DNA of 64,000 bases, taken from contig NC_057923.1 in the NCBI RefSeq assembly GCF_018873765.1, positions 58,956,593 to 59,020,592 on the forward strand, in the 5' to 3' direction. Shown one piece after another: positions 9,057-19,840 of the stretch (position 1 is the first letter of the stretch; every line of letters starts with the position of its first letter). A program made the position numbers and the translations under genes. The notes beneath the pieces were generated by a model. It was not told the origin of the DNA and did no database searches. It saw nothing but the letters and a program-made list of their open reading frames with translations. This DNA is from Telopea speciosissima. Its lineage: Eukaryota > Streptophyta > Magnoliopsida > Proteales > Proteaceae.

Positions 9057-9960
9057 CTATATAAAGTCTATTAGCGGAGCACGGTCAAGACAAATATAAC
9101 CCGTGTGAGAGCTGCTATAACCGAGGAATACACAAGGGGTAGACCGATAATCCATTTTGTGTTTATTATATGGTCTTAAAAAGGACAAACATAAGCACCC
9201 AAATACTAGGAAAGAGTAATCGGGTGCTTTGTGAAACAATATTTGAAAGGGAGAAAGACCCATGGAAACCCTGGAGGGCATTCTATTGATTAGATAGACA
9301 ACGGTGTCAAATGCATTGTGCCAATAGTGCTGGGGAACCGAGCTATGGCCAAGGAGTGAGAGGCCGGTCTAAAAAATGGGGCGATGTCACCTCTCAATGG
9401 AGCCTTGTTGCTCATGTGTATGGGGGCCAAAATTCTGTGTTGAATGCCTATTTGGGCAAAAAAGGAGAGGAGAGTGCGATACTCACCTCCGCAATCAGTT
9501 TGGATTGAAAGGATTTTTCGTGAAAATTGGCCAACTTAATTTTGAAAACAACAAACATTTTCAAAAATTTTGGATTTGTGGGTCATAGGATAAAACCATA
9601 TGTATTTTGAAAAGTCAAGTACAAAGATGGCAAAGTACCTATGATCGAAAACCGATGGAACATGGACGGGGCCCCGAACATCACTAAAAAGTAGTTCAAG
9701 AGGAAATAACTTCTAGAGGGGGAAAGGGGTAAATGTAAACGACAAGATTTCCCTAACTGACAAGCCTTGCAAAGGGGGGATAGAGATTTATTATTACAGG
9801 GCAAATTATTTTTGCGAATCATATGATGAAGTAAGTCATTATGGGGATGGCCCAATCGGCTATGCCACCCATCCAATGTTGTTTCCGCAGCAATATTGGC
9901 ACTCATTTGAGAAGATGGCGGGGAGAAGACATATGGCCCGTCCTTACTCGGGCCGAACAT
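9057..9960 (-). pseudogene. Copia GAG-pre-integrase and integrase (two or more frames)
   Basis: From 9960 the frame reads WHSRLGHPHNDLLHHMI...CKACQLGKS, the zinc-binding H-H-C-C pre-integrase module. The integrase core follows in shifted frames: a VLDFSKYIWFYP-like strand, then QTDCGGEYR (around 9515-9485) and a GIQHRILAP-like stretch. The frame 9281-9057 gives the end of integrase (GLSPFQILF..PDYSFLVFGCLC..RPYNKHKMDYRS, then CVFLGYSS). The domain order is complete but frameshifts make it non-functional. Confidence 0.8.
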
Positions 9961-9978
9961 AAGAACTTCATTGGTTGT

Positions 9979-10530
9979 TCAATCCTTCACAAGAAAGAAA
10001 GAGGGGTAAAATTGAAAAAATGCATTATTGTCAGTAGCAAACTTTTGAACTGAAAGGAGTGGTTTAGAAATGCAAGGAACATGCAAAACATCATGCAAAT
10101 GAAAAGAAATAGAAGATGAAGGGGAAGTGATGGAGGTAGAATTGATGTGAGAGATCAGCAGTCCCTTACCATTACCAACAAAGAGCTGCTCATTACCACC
10201 ATAGGGATCATAGGGTGCAAGGGATTGAAGGTCTAGTGTAACATGGTGAGTGGCCCCTGTATCGGGGTACCAAGTTAAGCTGCAGAGGGGGGGGGGGGTA
10301 AGAGGGGGTGGGAAGGAGAGGTGGGGTGGAACCGTGGTAGGGAGGGGTGGGGAGGGGAGAGGGGTGGTGGAGGAAGGGGTTAGGGGATGTGTAATGGGCA
10401 GTAGGGGCCCCCTTGGGTGATAGTAACAAGTTGCATCAGAATGGTTGTTGCGGGTGACAGTGAGAGCACCACATACAGCCTTGACCACGCCCTCTTTGAG
10501 ATCGGCCATAACCACATCCCCATCGACCAC
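9979..10530 (-). pseudogene. Copia aspartic protease region
   Basis: WYPDTGATHHVT places the catalytic Asp-Thr-Gly at about 10263-10255, with the copia-typical DVLHVPCISKPLLSVQKFATDN segment downstream. A poly-Pro, low-complexity tract precedes the active site (near 10270-10400), corresponding to a G-run on the plus strand. A clear CCHC zinc knuckle is not visible in this frame. Confidence 0.75.
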
Positions 10531-11031
10531 GTGAAGACCCGCGGCCAGAAGTGGGGAGTTGGGTATTCAGGCTATCTTTTGAGGCCACAGGGGCACTAGG
10601 AATAGCAGCATGAGGGGCCATGTGTGATGGCTGATGAAGAGAGGAATTCTTTAAGAATTTGTGGCTGAGTAGCAGTGAATGCAGCTCGGTGAAGGGCAGA
10701 GGCTCAGTCCTAGTGAGCAAAGAGGGAACAATGTCTTTGAGTTCCATCCTCAATGCTCGATAAACATGGAGATTGAAGTCGGAAACAAGGACTGGTTGGC
10801 TGGTGGCAGCAAGCTCATCCACCAAAGCTTTGAGGCGCCGAAGAAAATAGAAATTGGTTCATCTGGTTGCTGCACGGAGTCCTTGAGACTGATGTTGAGA
10901 GCCATCAGTCGAGTTTGAGATGTGGATCCAAAAGTGGTATTGAGAGCCACCCAAAGATCATGGCTGGTGAGTTTGCCAATGGCCAGAGGTACAACTTCTT
11001 CAGAATTGGATATGAGTAATGATCGTAGCAA
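10436..11031 (-). pseudogene. Copia Gag region (two frames)
   Basis: Frames 11031-10750 and 10825-10436 overlap and together give a Gag-like polypeptide: a LTSHDLWVALNTTFGSTSQTR stretch followed by LKDSVQQPDEPISIFF. This matches the UBN2/Retrotran_gag pattern (W..L...F.......L...L). A frameshift near 10800 splits it. It lies directly downstream of the PBS, as expected. Confidence 0.7.
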
Positions 11032-11125
11032 TGCATCTTGTTGGCGCCATAGGGAAGAACGGGTGGGACTTGAGAATGAAGAAAGGAATGAGGATAGGAT
11101 CTGTTTAGGCGTGAGCCTAAAGCTT

Positions 11126-11139
11126 CCTCATGATACCAT
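11126..11139 (-). other. Primer binding site of the copia element
   Basis: Minus-strand TGGTATCATGAGG lies 3 bp inside the 5' LTR. TGGTATCA matches the start of the initiator-tRNA-Met primer site common in plant copia elements; the match weakens after eight bases. Confidence 0.7.
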
Positions 11140-11142
11140 AAT

Positions 11143-11365
11143 AGAATTGGATATGATTCATTGTAAATATTGTAATTGCATTGATTAAGTTGTGTAATTG
11201 ATTACAAGATATACAGAGGACTGGTTTACAAATATAGCATAGTGTATGTATGAAAAATACAATAATGGGATTGATCCATATCAAGAGATGAGGTGGATGG
11301 CTGACGTGGATGATAGGAATAAATATTGAGTTTCCAAGTTTAGGAGGGAATCCAATATTTGGTCA
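11143..11365 (-). repeat. 5' LTR of the copia element
   Basis: It is the same length as the other LTR (223 bp). On the minus strand it begins TGACCAAATATTGGA. ATAAT follows at 11366-11370, pairing with 6864-6868. Confidence 0.85.
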
Positions 11366-11561
11366 ATAATCTAGACCATTGAACCAAACTTTCAACCGAC
11401 TTAGATAAAAGCCATGAAACCCAACAATTGGTCATTAATAGAAATTATCTTTCTGGATATTTCTGTATATGTTGTGCATTAACTCCTCTGTTAGGTGGGT
11501 TATGCATGTATCTATTTAACAGGTTACCAAGGCCAAGATAAGAGTCCAAAGCAAACCAAAA

Positions 11562-13132
11562 ATGGTTTCCTTAGGCTCTGCAAGTCTTGTCTTCTTTTTT
11601 GTTCTCATCTTCTCAGTTTCTTTCGTATGCTCAAAATCAATCTCTGAGCATTTCCTACAATGTGCTGCAGATTACTCTATACCATCTGAATCAATCTCTA
11701 CATTCCTACATACCCCTGCAAACTCTTCCTATTCATCTATCCTAGATTCTACCATTCAAAACCTTAGGTTCCTTTCATCTGCAAATGGCAAACCAATATT
11801 TATTTTCACTCCTGCTCATGAAACCCACATCCAAGTAACAGTCATTTGCTCAAGGAAACTTGGCCTACATATCATAGTTCGAAGTGGTGGTCATGACTAT
11901 GAAGGCTTATCATATCTATCTGATGTCCCCCTTCATTATTGTAGATCTCCGCAATCTTCGCTCGGTCATTGTCAACCTGAAAGACAAGACAACATTGGTT
12001 CAGGCAGGTGCAACCGTCGGCGAAGTTTATCAAAAAATTGCGGGGGAAACTAACACATATGGCTTCCCTTCAGGGCTTAGTTCCACTATAGGGGTAGGAG
12101 GGATCTTCAGTGGAGGTGGGATAGGCACCATGATGAGAAGGTATGGCCTTTCTAGTGATAATATCATTGATGCTTCTATTGTTGATGTTAATGGAAGAAT
12201 CCTAGATAGAAAATCGATGGGTGAAGATCTATTTTGGGCCATTAGAGGAGGAGGAGGAGCAAGTTTTGGAATCATTGTTTCATGGACAATCAGGTTGGTT
12301 TTTGTTCCACCTACAGTGACTGTTTTCACTGTGCAGAAAACATTAGAAGAAGGTGCAACAAAGCTTATTCACAGGTGGCAACACATAGCAGATAATTAAG
12401 TTTCATGAAGATCTGTTCATAAGAATCATTGTGTTAGGTGAAGAAGGAAAGAAAAAGGGGGAGAGAAGCCTTGTAGCCTTATTCAATTCTATGTACCTTG
12501 GTGGCATGCATGAACTCCTTCCTTTAATGGAAAAGAGCTTTCCTGAATTGGGTTTGAAGGCCAAGGACTGCACTGAAATGTCATGGATTAATTCCACTCT
12601 CTATTTCAATGGATACTCACATGGAAAATCACTAAAGAGCTTCTTCAAGGCCAAGTCTGATTTTGTGAAGGAACCAATTCCTGAAAATGTGTTGGAAGGG
12701 ATATGGAAACTGGTTTTAGAAGGGGAGGGACATGTCTTGATCATGGACCCCTTAGGTGGAAGGATGAGTGAGATTTCAGAGTATGAAACTCCATTCCCAC
12801 ATAGAGCAGGAAATTTGTACAATGTTCAGTATAGGGTAGATTGGGAAGATGAAGAAGGAGCAAAAAATACTCAAAAGCATATAGAATGGATTAGAATGCT
12901 ATATAAGTTCATGACACCATATGTTTCTAGATCACCAAGGACTGCATATCTCAATTATAGAGATCTTGACTTGGGTAGAAATAGAGAAGGCAATAACAAC
13001 TACTCTAGTGCTAGGGTTTGGGGTAGTAAGTATTTCAAGAATAATTTCAAGAGATTAGCACTAGTTAAAAGGAAGATTGATCCAGATAATTTCTTTTGGA
13101 ATGAGCAAAGTATTCCACCATACCCTTTGTAA
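11562..13132 (+). pseudogene. Berberine bridge enzyme-like gene 2, frameshifted, FAD-Cys replaced by Ser
   Basis: An intronless BBE-like gene in tandem with 2912-4507 and clearly homologous throughout. The ATG at 11562 opens a signal peptide (FFFVLIFSVSFVC) and a frame holding RSGGHDYEGLSYLSDV with the flavin His111. An extra C in a C5 run near 11928 shifts frame, and homology resumes as FIIVDLRNL. A second break at 12396-12412 (IADN then stop) is followed by a third frame from HEDLF to the normal BBE C-terminus (IDPDNFFWNEQSIPPY). The residue equivalent to the second flavin link is Ser (AGT, 12079-12081; GLSSTIG against GICHSVG in gene 1), so only single covalent FAD attachment would be possible. 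About 11 residues are missing after the NSTLYF motif. It is most likely a young pseudogene; assembly error in the C-run is possible but would not explain the second break. Confidence 0.85.
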
Positions 13133-13554
13133 AGAAAAAGAGAGAAAATTAAAGAGGGTAAATAATCAATAACACTGTGAGTGAAGAATTGTAGTCTTTG
13201 GACAACCCTAATGTTTACAATAAGAGGAATATATTTTTCCATTCATGCCTCGAAGCATTTTCTTCTCATGTATTGTTAATTTTAAGGTTCTGTGGGTTTG
13301 TTCTCTGAATGAGTTACTTATTTTTATTGGGATTTTTTTTTTGTGGGACTGGTTGAATATGCAATATAGGATCTCTGTTTAAAAAAATTAATCCAAGGAA
13401 TATTTATTTATGAGAAAAAAAGTTTCCCACGACATAATTGTACAAGCCCTCTCACATGGTTTTTTTAATTGTTTTCCTTATCCTGTATTGGCCATGTATC
13501 TTGTTCTTGCACCACCATTGGTGTGGCATGGGAGACTCGTCTTAGTTGTTGTTG
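13133..13554. other. 3' flank of BBE-like gene 2, noncoding
   Basis: AT-rich DNA with poly(T) runs. No further gene or element recognised. It ends at the left breakpoint of the large tandem array (TGGGGAATCC at 13555). Confidence 0.5.
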
Positions 13555-13586
13555 TGGGGAATCCTCTCTTTATATTTAGATTCAAG

Positions 13587-13763
13587 GGGAAAGGGATAGC
13601 CACACCGCCCGTGTGTAATAAGCCAATGGACATCACCAATGGGGGCATGAGACGAAACATCATATAAAAGGGCAAGGGGTCATTTCAAAGGGAGAAGAGA
13701 GCTAAAGATAGACACATAGGGTGTTAGCTTACAGTACATCAGCGGTGTGCCTAGCCTTTTCCC
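13587..13763. repeat. MITE with GGGAAA ends, copy in unit 1
   Basis: Left end GGGAAAGGGATAGCCACACC and right end (reverse complement) GGGAAAAGGCTAGGCACACC form imperfect ~25-bp inverted repeats of a 177-bp element. The flanking nonamers AGATTCAAG and ATAATCAAG agree at 7 of 9 positions, suggesting a 9-bp target duplication, which is typical of Mutator-like elements. Confidence 0.6.
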
Positions 13764-14784
13764 ATAATCAAGAGTGAATGGTTTACGTATAAATCTTGAA
13801 GTGCCATAAAACAACATCGTATATTGGAGGGCAACTAGGTCATTTCAGGTGAAGAGGAGAGAGAGAGAGAAACAAAGAGGTGGTAGCTAGCATACCCTGC
13901 CCTAGTGGCACAGAAAACCTTTTTCCTAATAAAATGTTGGGAGAAATCTAACTGAGCAAGTGGCATAGCCTACATCGCTTCAGATGGTTTTTATAATTAA
14001 TTCTTTAGAGGAGAGAGAAATATGAACAAAAAATCTCTATGAGGACGCATAGGATACCCTGCTTGCTTTAAGAATCCTCTCCCAAGAAAGTTTTGGGTAA
14101 GAAAAAAGAAAACCTTCCAATGCCAAAAAGGCATTGCAGCATGGATTTTTCCAACAAAAAAAAAAAAAACAGAAAATGGTTAAAACCGCTCCGCCCCCAT
14201 GAAATGTGAAATGATGCCCTATTAATGCTTCCGCATGTACTCACAATGGCCCCGCACATGAAAGGGCCACACTCCCTATAGGAAATGCTTCCTGAAAATA
14301 TTAAAGATAAATTTATATATCTAGAATTTTCTGGCTAAAAATATTAGCTCCAAATAAAAATCTTCCATGTGTGCCAGATCTGACCTAGCTCACCAACCTA
14401 ATCTGAATAAAAGATAGTAATTCTATTCTGAGTTGTCAAACCAAATTTGTTCAGCTTGTTCTCCACCTCCAGAAACTCATTGCTGAACCTGAAAGCTCCT
14501 ATGTCATCCCTTTTCCTTTATTTCAAAACTCCAATCCGATCAAAATAGATCCCCAAAAACCAAAGAGAAAAGAACATCTTATCAGAATATGGAGTTAAAT
14601 TTGGAATATGCTTAGAGCATAAATTGATGAGCCATACGGTCCAATCTCTATGCACCCCAAGCTTAAACCTTTTCATTTTATGTTTTCCTTCCTTAGGAAG
14701 ATGTAGCCCATATCTCTATGGATGAATATCTTAGGGCCTAATATCTAGATAATCAAATATTATAATTTGAAGGCAACTACTTGC

Positions 14785-14962
14785 TTGCTCACTCGGTTGG
14801 TGCCTTGACATAATGTCAGAGTGCAAGCTCTTAGGAGGTCACGGTTCGACTTTTCTATCTTCACCCTGTGCCTTAAGACAACTCTTTCCCTCCTCCCCTC
14901 ACATAGTAGTTGTAGTCAAAGTCCCATAGGGCAAGTTAGGGTATACAAACAAAAAAAAAAAA
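14785..14962 (+). mobile_element. SINE-like sequence, unit 1
   Basis: CACTCGGTTGGTGCC resembles a tRNA box A. GGTCACGGTTCGACTTTT, about 45 bp further on, resembles a box B (GGTTCGA core). A pyrimidine-rich body and an A-run (AAAAAAAAAAAA near 14950) complete a tRNA-derived SINE layout of ~175 bp. No clean target duplication was found. Confidence 0.45.
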
Positions 14963-17501
14963 AGTACTACAATTCTAATCCCACTTTGATACGTTAGGTG
15001 ATTTTAGTTAGGGCTACACCTACCAGGATGACCTTGAAGTCCTTAGACCGAAGCCTGGCCCAGTCTGACCTTGCACATGTGGGACTGAGCCCAGTCCAAT
15101 AAAGCTCCGTACAGCCCAGGACCAGAGCAAAAGCTTGAGGTTAGGGTGGGCTGGGCTGGGCTTGGTTCTGTATTGTCTTGCTTATAAACAAAGATTTAAA
15201 CATGCCTTTTAGACAGATATACTTGATCAACGGCTGATCTCAGATGTATAGACTAAATTCTAACACAATCACAAATATACGTAATCAACGGTAAATGTTA
15301 TATCTATATTATATTACTTAGTACATCAAATCTATCTTACATACATTGCAACCCCTTGGGACCCAACCTCGGGCCTTTATTTTTGGGACCAAGTCCGGCC
15401 CATGGACTGCAAAACCCAAGCAGCAGCCCAGATATTTTAGAGTAGACTTCGAGCAGGATCGGGTTTGCGAGCCCAAGTTGCACCACTAATTGGCACGCAT
15501 GTGCTTGCGCTTAATTTTAGCTATGTCTACAATTTTTTATCTAGGGAAGTGGTTGTGATCCATCCCCTAGTCTGGATGACTAAATCAATGGCATGTGAGA
15601 TCGGGTCAATTTTCACTCCTTGGTTTTGAATGCCATATATTCATACCTTATGTTTATCATGTTTTCTATCTATTTATGTATCTAGATTTCCTTTGCTTGG
15701 CGTTGGGCGCGCATGAATGAATAGCCTTCTTTCTACCTAAAAAAATAAAAAACCCCAAAAAATAAAAATCTAAAATTTTCAATGTGCACGTTGCTAGCTA
15801 CCCGACAAAGAGTAATGTCATTGATCGAGGTATATGTATCGTATAAGCCAATATGTATCGGTATCCCCGGCACCCGATACTGATACCGATACCTATAACC
15901 TTAATTAACGCATTATTAGGGCACTTCAGTAAATATACTAGTTAATGTAACAACCATAGAGATGCCTTATTGCACTTAATCATTGAGGCAGCTAAAGATC
16001 CAGTCTCATATAGTGTGCCCACCCAGATTTCTTCTGAGCCTCGGATCCTCTAATGCGGGCCCATGGTGGGTGTCTAGCTAATACCCTATAACGGGTTTTG
16101 GCCTTGTAGGAGTGAGGTGGGCTGAAAGAGGGATGAAAAAATCTTAAAGGGTATTTTGGTTAATAAAAATTAAAATGTTTAATCAATTAAAAAATCCATA
16201 TATATATTATTTCCTTTTGACTCCTCTAAATTTGACATGTATGCAGGGCTATCCCTAGAATGAGCGCTCCATATATAAGTTCCAAGCGTGTTTCAACTTA
16301 AAACAAACTAATCAGGATTCAGGCAAGCCCAGTCTTTAATTAATCAGGCTAGTGCGCAAACCAAATAAAAGCCCATTTATTAATGAGACTTGGTTCAAGT
16401 GGGTTAGCCCGATTAATCTGTTTACAACTTGGTCAAACTGTTTATGGTCGGATTAGCTTGTTTATAGCTTGATTAGCATGACTTTAATTATGGAACGGAC
16501 AGACCGAATATAAATGTGTCTATGTCTGACCTATGAGGACTGATTAACTAAATGTTGTGATAACGGCATGGGATCTTAATTTGGTGGGAACCAATTAAAG
16601 CTGATTGAAATCGAACGGAATAGACCGGTTGACACCTTTACCAGGCTCAATCCGAATTAGAATCTGGGCATTTAGACATTACTCAAATACATACTTCTAC
16701 AGTTATAATTCAAGATTTTACAGCAATTACCATTAGTATGTATAATACATCAATATTGTCCATCCAATTTGAGTTGTTGGTAATATCCTTCTCAAATACT
16801 CTTTCTTCCCTAACATTCTTTGACAATCTCTCCCTTCCTTGACCGTGTGGGGCCCTCTCTTATACAAATTGTAAGGCATTCCTCGTGCGCACCCATTGGT
16901 TTGCCGTGAAAGACATGTGGGTGTTGTGTAAATCCTCCTCCTCCCCCCGTCCCTCCCCCCCTCTTAAAAGAACCATATGACAAGGTCCCCACATTCCCAT
17001 TGAAAGAATCCAAGAAGTCAATAAATAACATGCAGGGGAAAACTTTAAGTTTATAAAATTTCCTTTCTTTCACCAAAAAAAGCAAAAACATGCAAGAGAA
17101 AATTATCTCTTCTAATTTCCAATCCGGCCTAGTTCCCCAAGTGCCTGTAATAAGGGGGGTGGACCCCACCCAGGTAGGGGTAGGGTGGTCAATACGCCCC
17201 TCTCTTCCCCCTCTTTATTAGAGGCATTGAGGAATTGGGCCGAGCAGTGAACTGTAAGGAATAAAGATCCGTGTATTTAGAACATGCAATTATGTTTTGA
17301 GTACCTCTTGTTTTATTCTCAAGAGTTATTTAAGTTAGAGGTAAAAAAAATTAAAATAATTTAAAAATATACTTACCATTATATTATTCCCAAGAATCGT
17401 CATTGTCTCGCACATGTCTTACATATATGAAATGATAAATTTCACTTTTACCCAAAAAAAAATACTTTCACTAAAAAAATATAGAATAATAATAATAATG
17501 A
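14963..17501. other. Noncoding part of unit 1
   Basis: No gene. 15000-15480 is the GGGCT/AGCCC-rich repeat; 15810-15900 contains repeated GTATCGGTATC / GATACCGATACC words able to pair; 16330-16660 is another degenerate repeat with GCCCGATTA words. 16805-17210 contains a GTGGGGCC-type repeat. All recur in units 2 and 3. Confidence 0.6.
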
Positions 17502-17543
17502 GGGAAAAGGAACGCTACCTGTCACACAACGCGACATGTGTCT
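17502..17543. repeat. Left half of a GGGAAAAGG MITE, interrupted by the LINE
   Basis: GGGAAAAGGAACGCTACCTG and the next ~20 bp match the left arm of the intact MITE at 36170 in unit 3. Similarity stops at about 17543, where the LINE begins. The same half element is at 26692-26733 in unit 2. Confidence 0.6.
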
Positions 17544-17949
17544 TTCCATAGGCTGTAGCTCCCTAACATGATTTGTTTACTTCGCTACTATTGAGAGTAT
17601 GGTTTGCTTTTCTCGGTTTAGTTACTTTCTTTTTTGGTTGTTTGTCTCTCTTCTGTCTAGCCGTAAAGATTCTCCTGAACTCAGGGGTGATACAAGTATA
17701 TCTTCTATCCTTTTCCTCTCTTGGTCTCTAGTTTCGCTTGGCTCTTATCTTTTGCTCTGGAGTTTGCTGTGTTATGGTAGGATCAAGGGGTTTAATGCAT
17801 GGTTGTGGTCCACTGGTTGTTTGATATTGGGAACTAGTTGGGGTGGGTGTCTTCTTTGTAAGTTCTGTGTCTGGAAGAGAGTGATGGTTAATTATTGTTG
17901 TCCTTTTGTTGGGGTTCCTTGGATTTATTAAAAGTTTTTTTCTGGTTTT

Positions 17950-19592
17950 GATGGAGGACTTTGTGTATAAATCAGAGATTGACTTCAGCTATATTAATCC
18001 CTCTGTTACAGAGGCGGAAATTGTAATGGGGGATTTGGATGTAATGGGTAGTGTCAAATGGGATTTGGTTCTTGTAGGGAAGGTGATTAGTCAGAAAAGG
18101 ATTTTGGTTACTACAGTTTCCAAAGCCTTATCAGCTGCATGGACTTTACAGCAGGAATTGTTGGTGCGACAGGTTGAAGCAAATATCTTCGTCATTCAAA
18201 TGGAAGATTAGGAAGAGCTTCGCATTTCGATGGAAGAGGGTCCTTGGCTGATTAAGCATTACCTCCTTGTAATCCAAAGATGGAATAAGAATATTCCTCC
18301 CCCCCCCCTCTCTGTGTTTTGATTGGGTGGATCTGTGGGTCCACATCTATGACCTCCCCTTACATCCGCATACTAGGGAGGTAGCAATTCGAATAGCCTC
18401 ACAATTAGGCATTTTTAAGGAGGTTCGCCTTCCCACCTGCCTTAGGGATATTACTAAATCCTTAGCTGTTCGAATTTCATTTCGCCTAGAGCTCTCACTT
18501 CGTTGTGGTGTGCGTCTCATCCTCCTTGGAGATAACCTGATTTGGGCAGAATTTGTCTATGAAAAACTACCTACTTTTTGCTATTATTGTGGTGAAATTG
18601 GGCACGAAATCTGAATTTGCCCGCATAAGGAGGCCTTTCCTTATGATTATCAGTCCGAGCTGTTCCTATCTATCCCTCCAGAACTTAGGGATGATTGCTT
18701 TATGGTAAGCTTTGGAGATTGGCTTTGCCTGGGGGGTTTTGTTGGCAGGCCTACCCCTGCGGTTCAGATGCAGTTAACTGCAAAAGTAATTTTGATGGAG
18801 ACTGAGAGACTTAGCCTTATGCTTGGACAAGCAAAGCCCCAAAATCCTGTAGTCTTGCACCATCTCAGGGATCTAGTTATGTCCCTCTTGAACCCACTTC
18901 CAAAGTTCCATCGACGTTCAAAGCCCTTAACATTTCGGCTTGCCCTGTTTCGGGGGGTAACTAGGGGATGGCGGGGTGGACAGGGCCGTGGTATAGTTAG
19001 GCTGAATGCTGCTGTAGTGGATGTAGTGGAGCCAGCTGCTCTTGGGGAACCTACCAACATTTTGGACACTATTGCTTCAGGTCCTGTTGAGGGAACGTTA
19101 GGAGTCACAAATTAGACATCTATAGTGGGCGCTAATCCTGCGTTAGCCATGATTAGAAAGACTTATATAGAAGATTACATGCGATCTCCTAAGACTCAGT
19201 GGAATGTTAAGATACTTTTGGATACTCCTCTAGTATCCCAATCTCCAGGGCCCCCTCTAGTAGGCCATGTTCATTCTCCAAACAGAAATATCAAGCTGGG
19301 AACTGTTATCCCTTTTGGCATTGCTAATCCTGAGGAAAGTAGCAATAACCAATGTAGGGAGGTAGCTCTGGGAGCCCCAATGAAAAAAGAAAATGTAGCC
19401 CCTAATGGTGATAATTTGACCCTGGCACAGGCTGCGAAAATTATTCTGGTTACTCCTCCTACAACAGTTGAGGATTTTGCTCCTTTGGCTGTGGTTATTG
19501 AAGAAATTGAGCCTGAATATGAGGGTAGAGCACATGTGCTAAAATGGAAAGCTACTTATATGCCAAGTCATGTGCTTAAAAAGTTTCAATGA
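17950..19592 (+). pseudogene. LINE ORF1 (gag-like), unit 1
   Basis: From the ATG at 17950 the frame gives MEDFVYKSEIDFSYINPSV and a DUF4283-type segment (ALSAAW, then GPWLIKHYLLVIQRWN in a shifted frame). Next comes WVHIYDLPLH and a CCHC-type knuckle, CYYCGEIGHEI followed by a stop where unit 2 has Arg, then ICPHK. A basic Gly/Arg stretch (GVTRGWRGGQGRG) lies near 18955. Intact relatives bind LINE RNA. At least three breaks (stop at 18209, frameshift in the C-run at 18298, stop at 18612) make this non-coding. The tail continues to 19592. Confidence 0.8.
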
Positions 19593-19840
19593 CTTCAAAT
19601 TTCACCTCGCTTCAATCCTGGAGTTCACCCTCAGGCACTATTCACCTCTCACTCCCCCCCAAGGGAGGTCAAAGTACAAGCCCGAAAACAACATTTATTT
19701 TTCTCCTCGGTATCGTCCTCTGAAAATACTGAAAGGATTTGGGTGGCTACCCTTAACCAGCCCCCCAATGAGCCATAAGTTTACTGGTATGGAATTGCCA
19801 AGGGATTGGTCGCCCCTTGACAGTTCAATATCTCTGTAGA

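Larger units (their letters stand above)
6869..11365 (-). mobile_element. Ty1/copia LTR retrotransposon, full-length but decayed
   Basis: A 4497-bp element with two 223-bp LTRs, flanked by ATAAT at 6864-6868 and 11366-11370. Reading the minus strand, the order is 5' LTR, tRNA-Met-type PBS (TGGTATCA), gag, protease, integrase, reverse transcriptase, RNase H, polypurine tract, 3' LTR, which is the copia order. All ORFs are broken by frameshifts. By eye the LTRs differ at about one base in ten, so the insertion is old. It separates the two BBE-like genes. Confidence 0.9.

Noticed and set aside
10208-10429. Proline-rich minus-strand frame
   Set aside because: Alternative frame over the copia Gag-protease linker; caused by low-complexity C/T tracts.
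14841-14860. tRNA gene (GGTTCGA box B like motif; also at 24106 and 55730)
   Set aside because: No cloverleaf or acceptor stem can be drawn; these are SINE-type promoters.
16810-17169. 119-codon frame, with relatives at 25887-26271 and 35443-35902
   Set aside because: The three copies are repeats of the array and do not keep the same frame or length, so there is no sign of coding constraint.
17599-17931. 110-codon hydrophobic frame at the LINE 5' end (also 26789-27121)
   Set aside because: Lies in the LINE 5' region, has no family motif, and its conservation is explained by recent tandem duplication.
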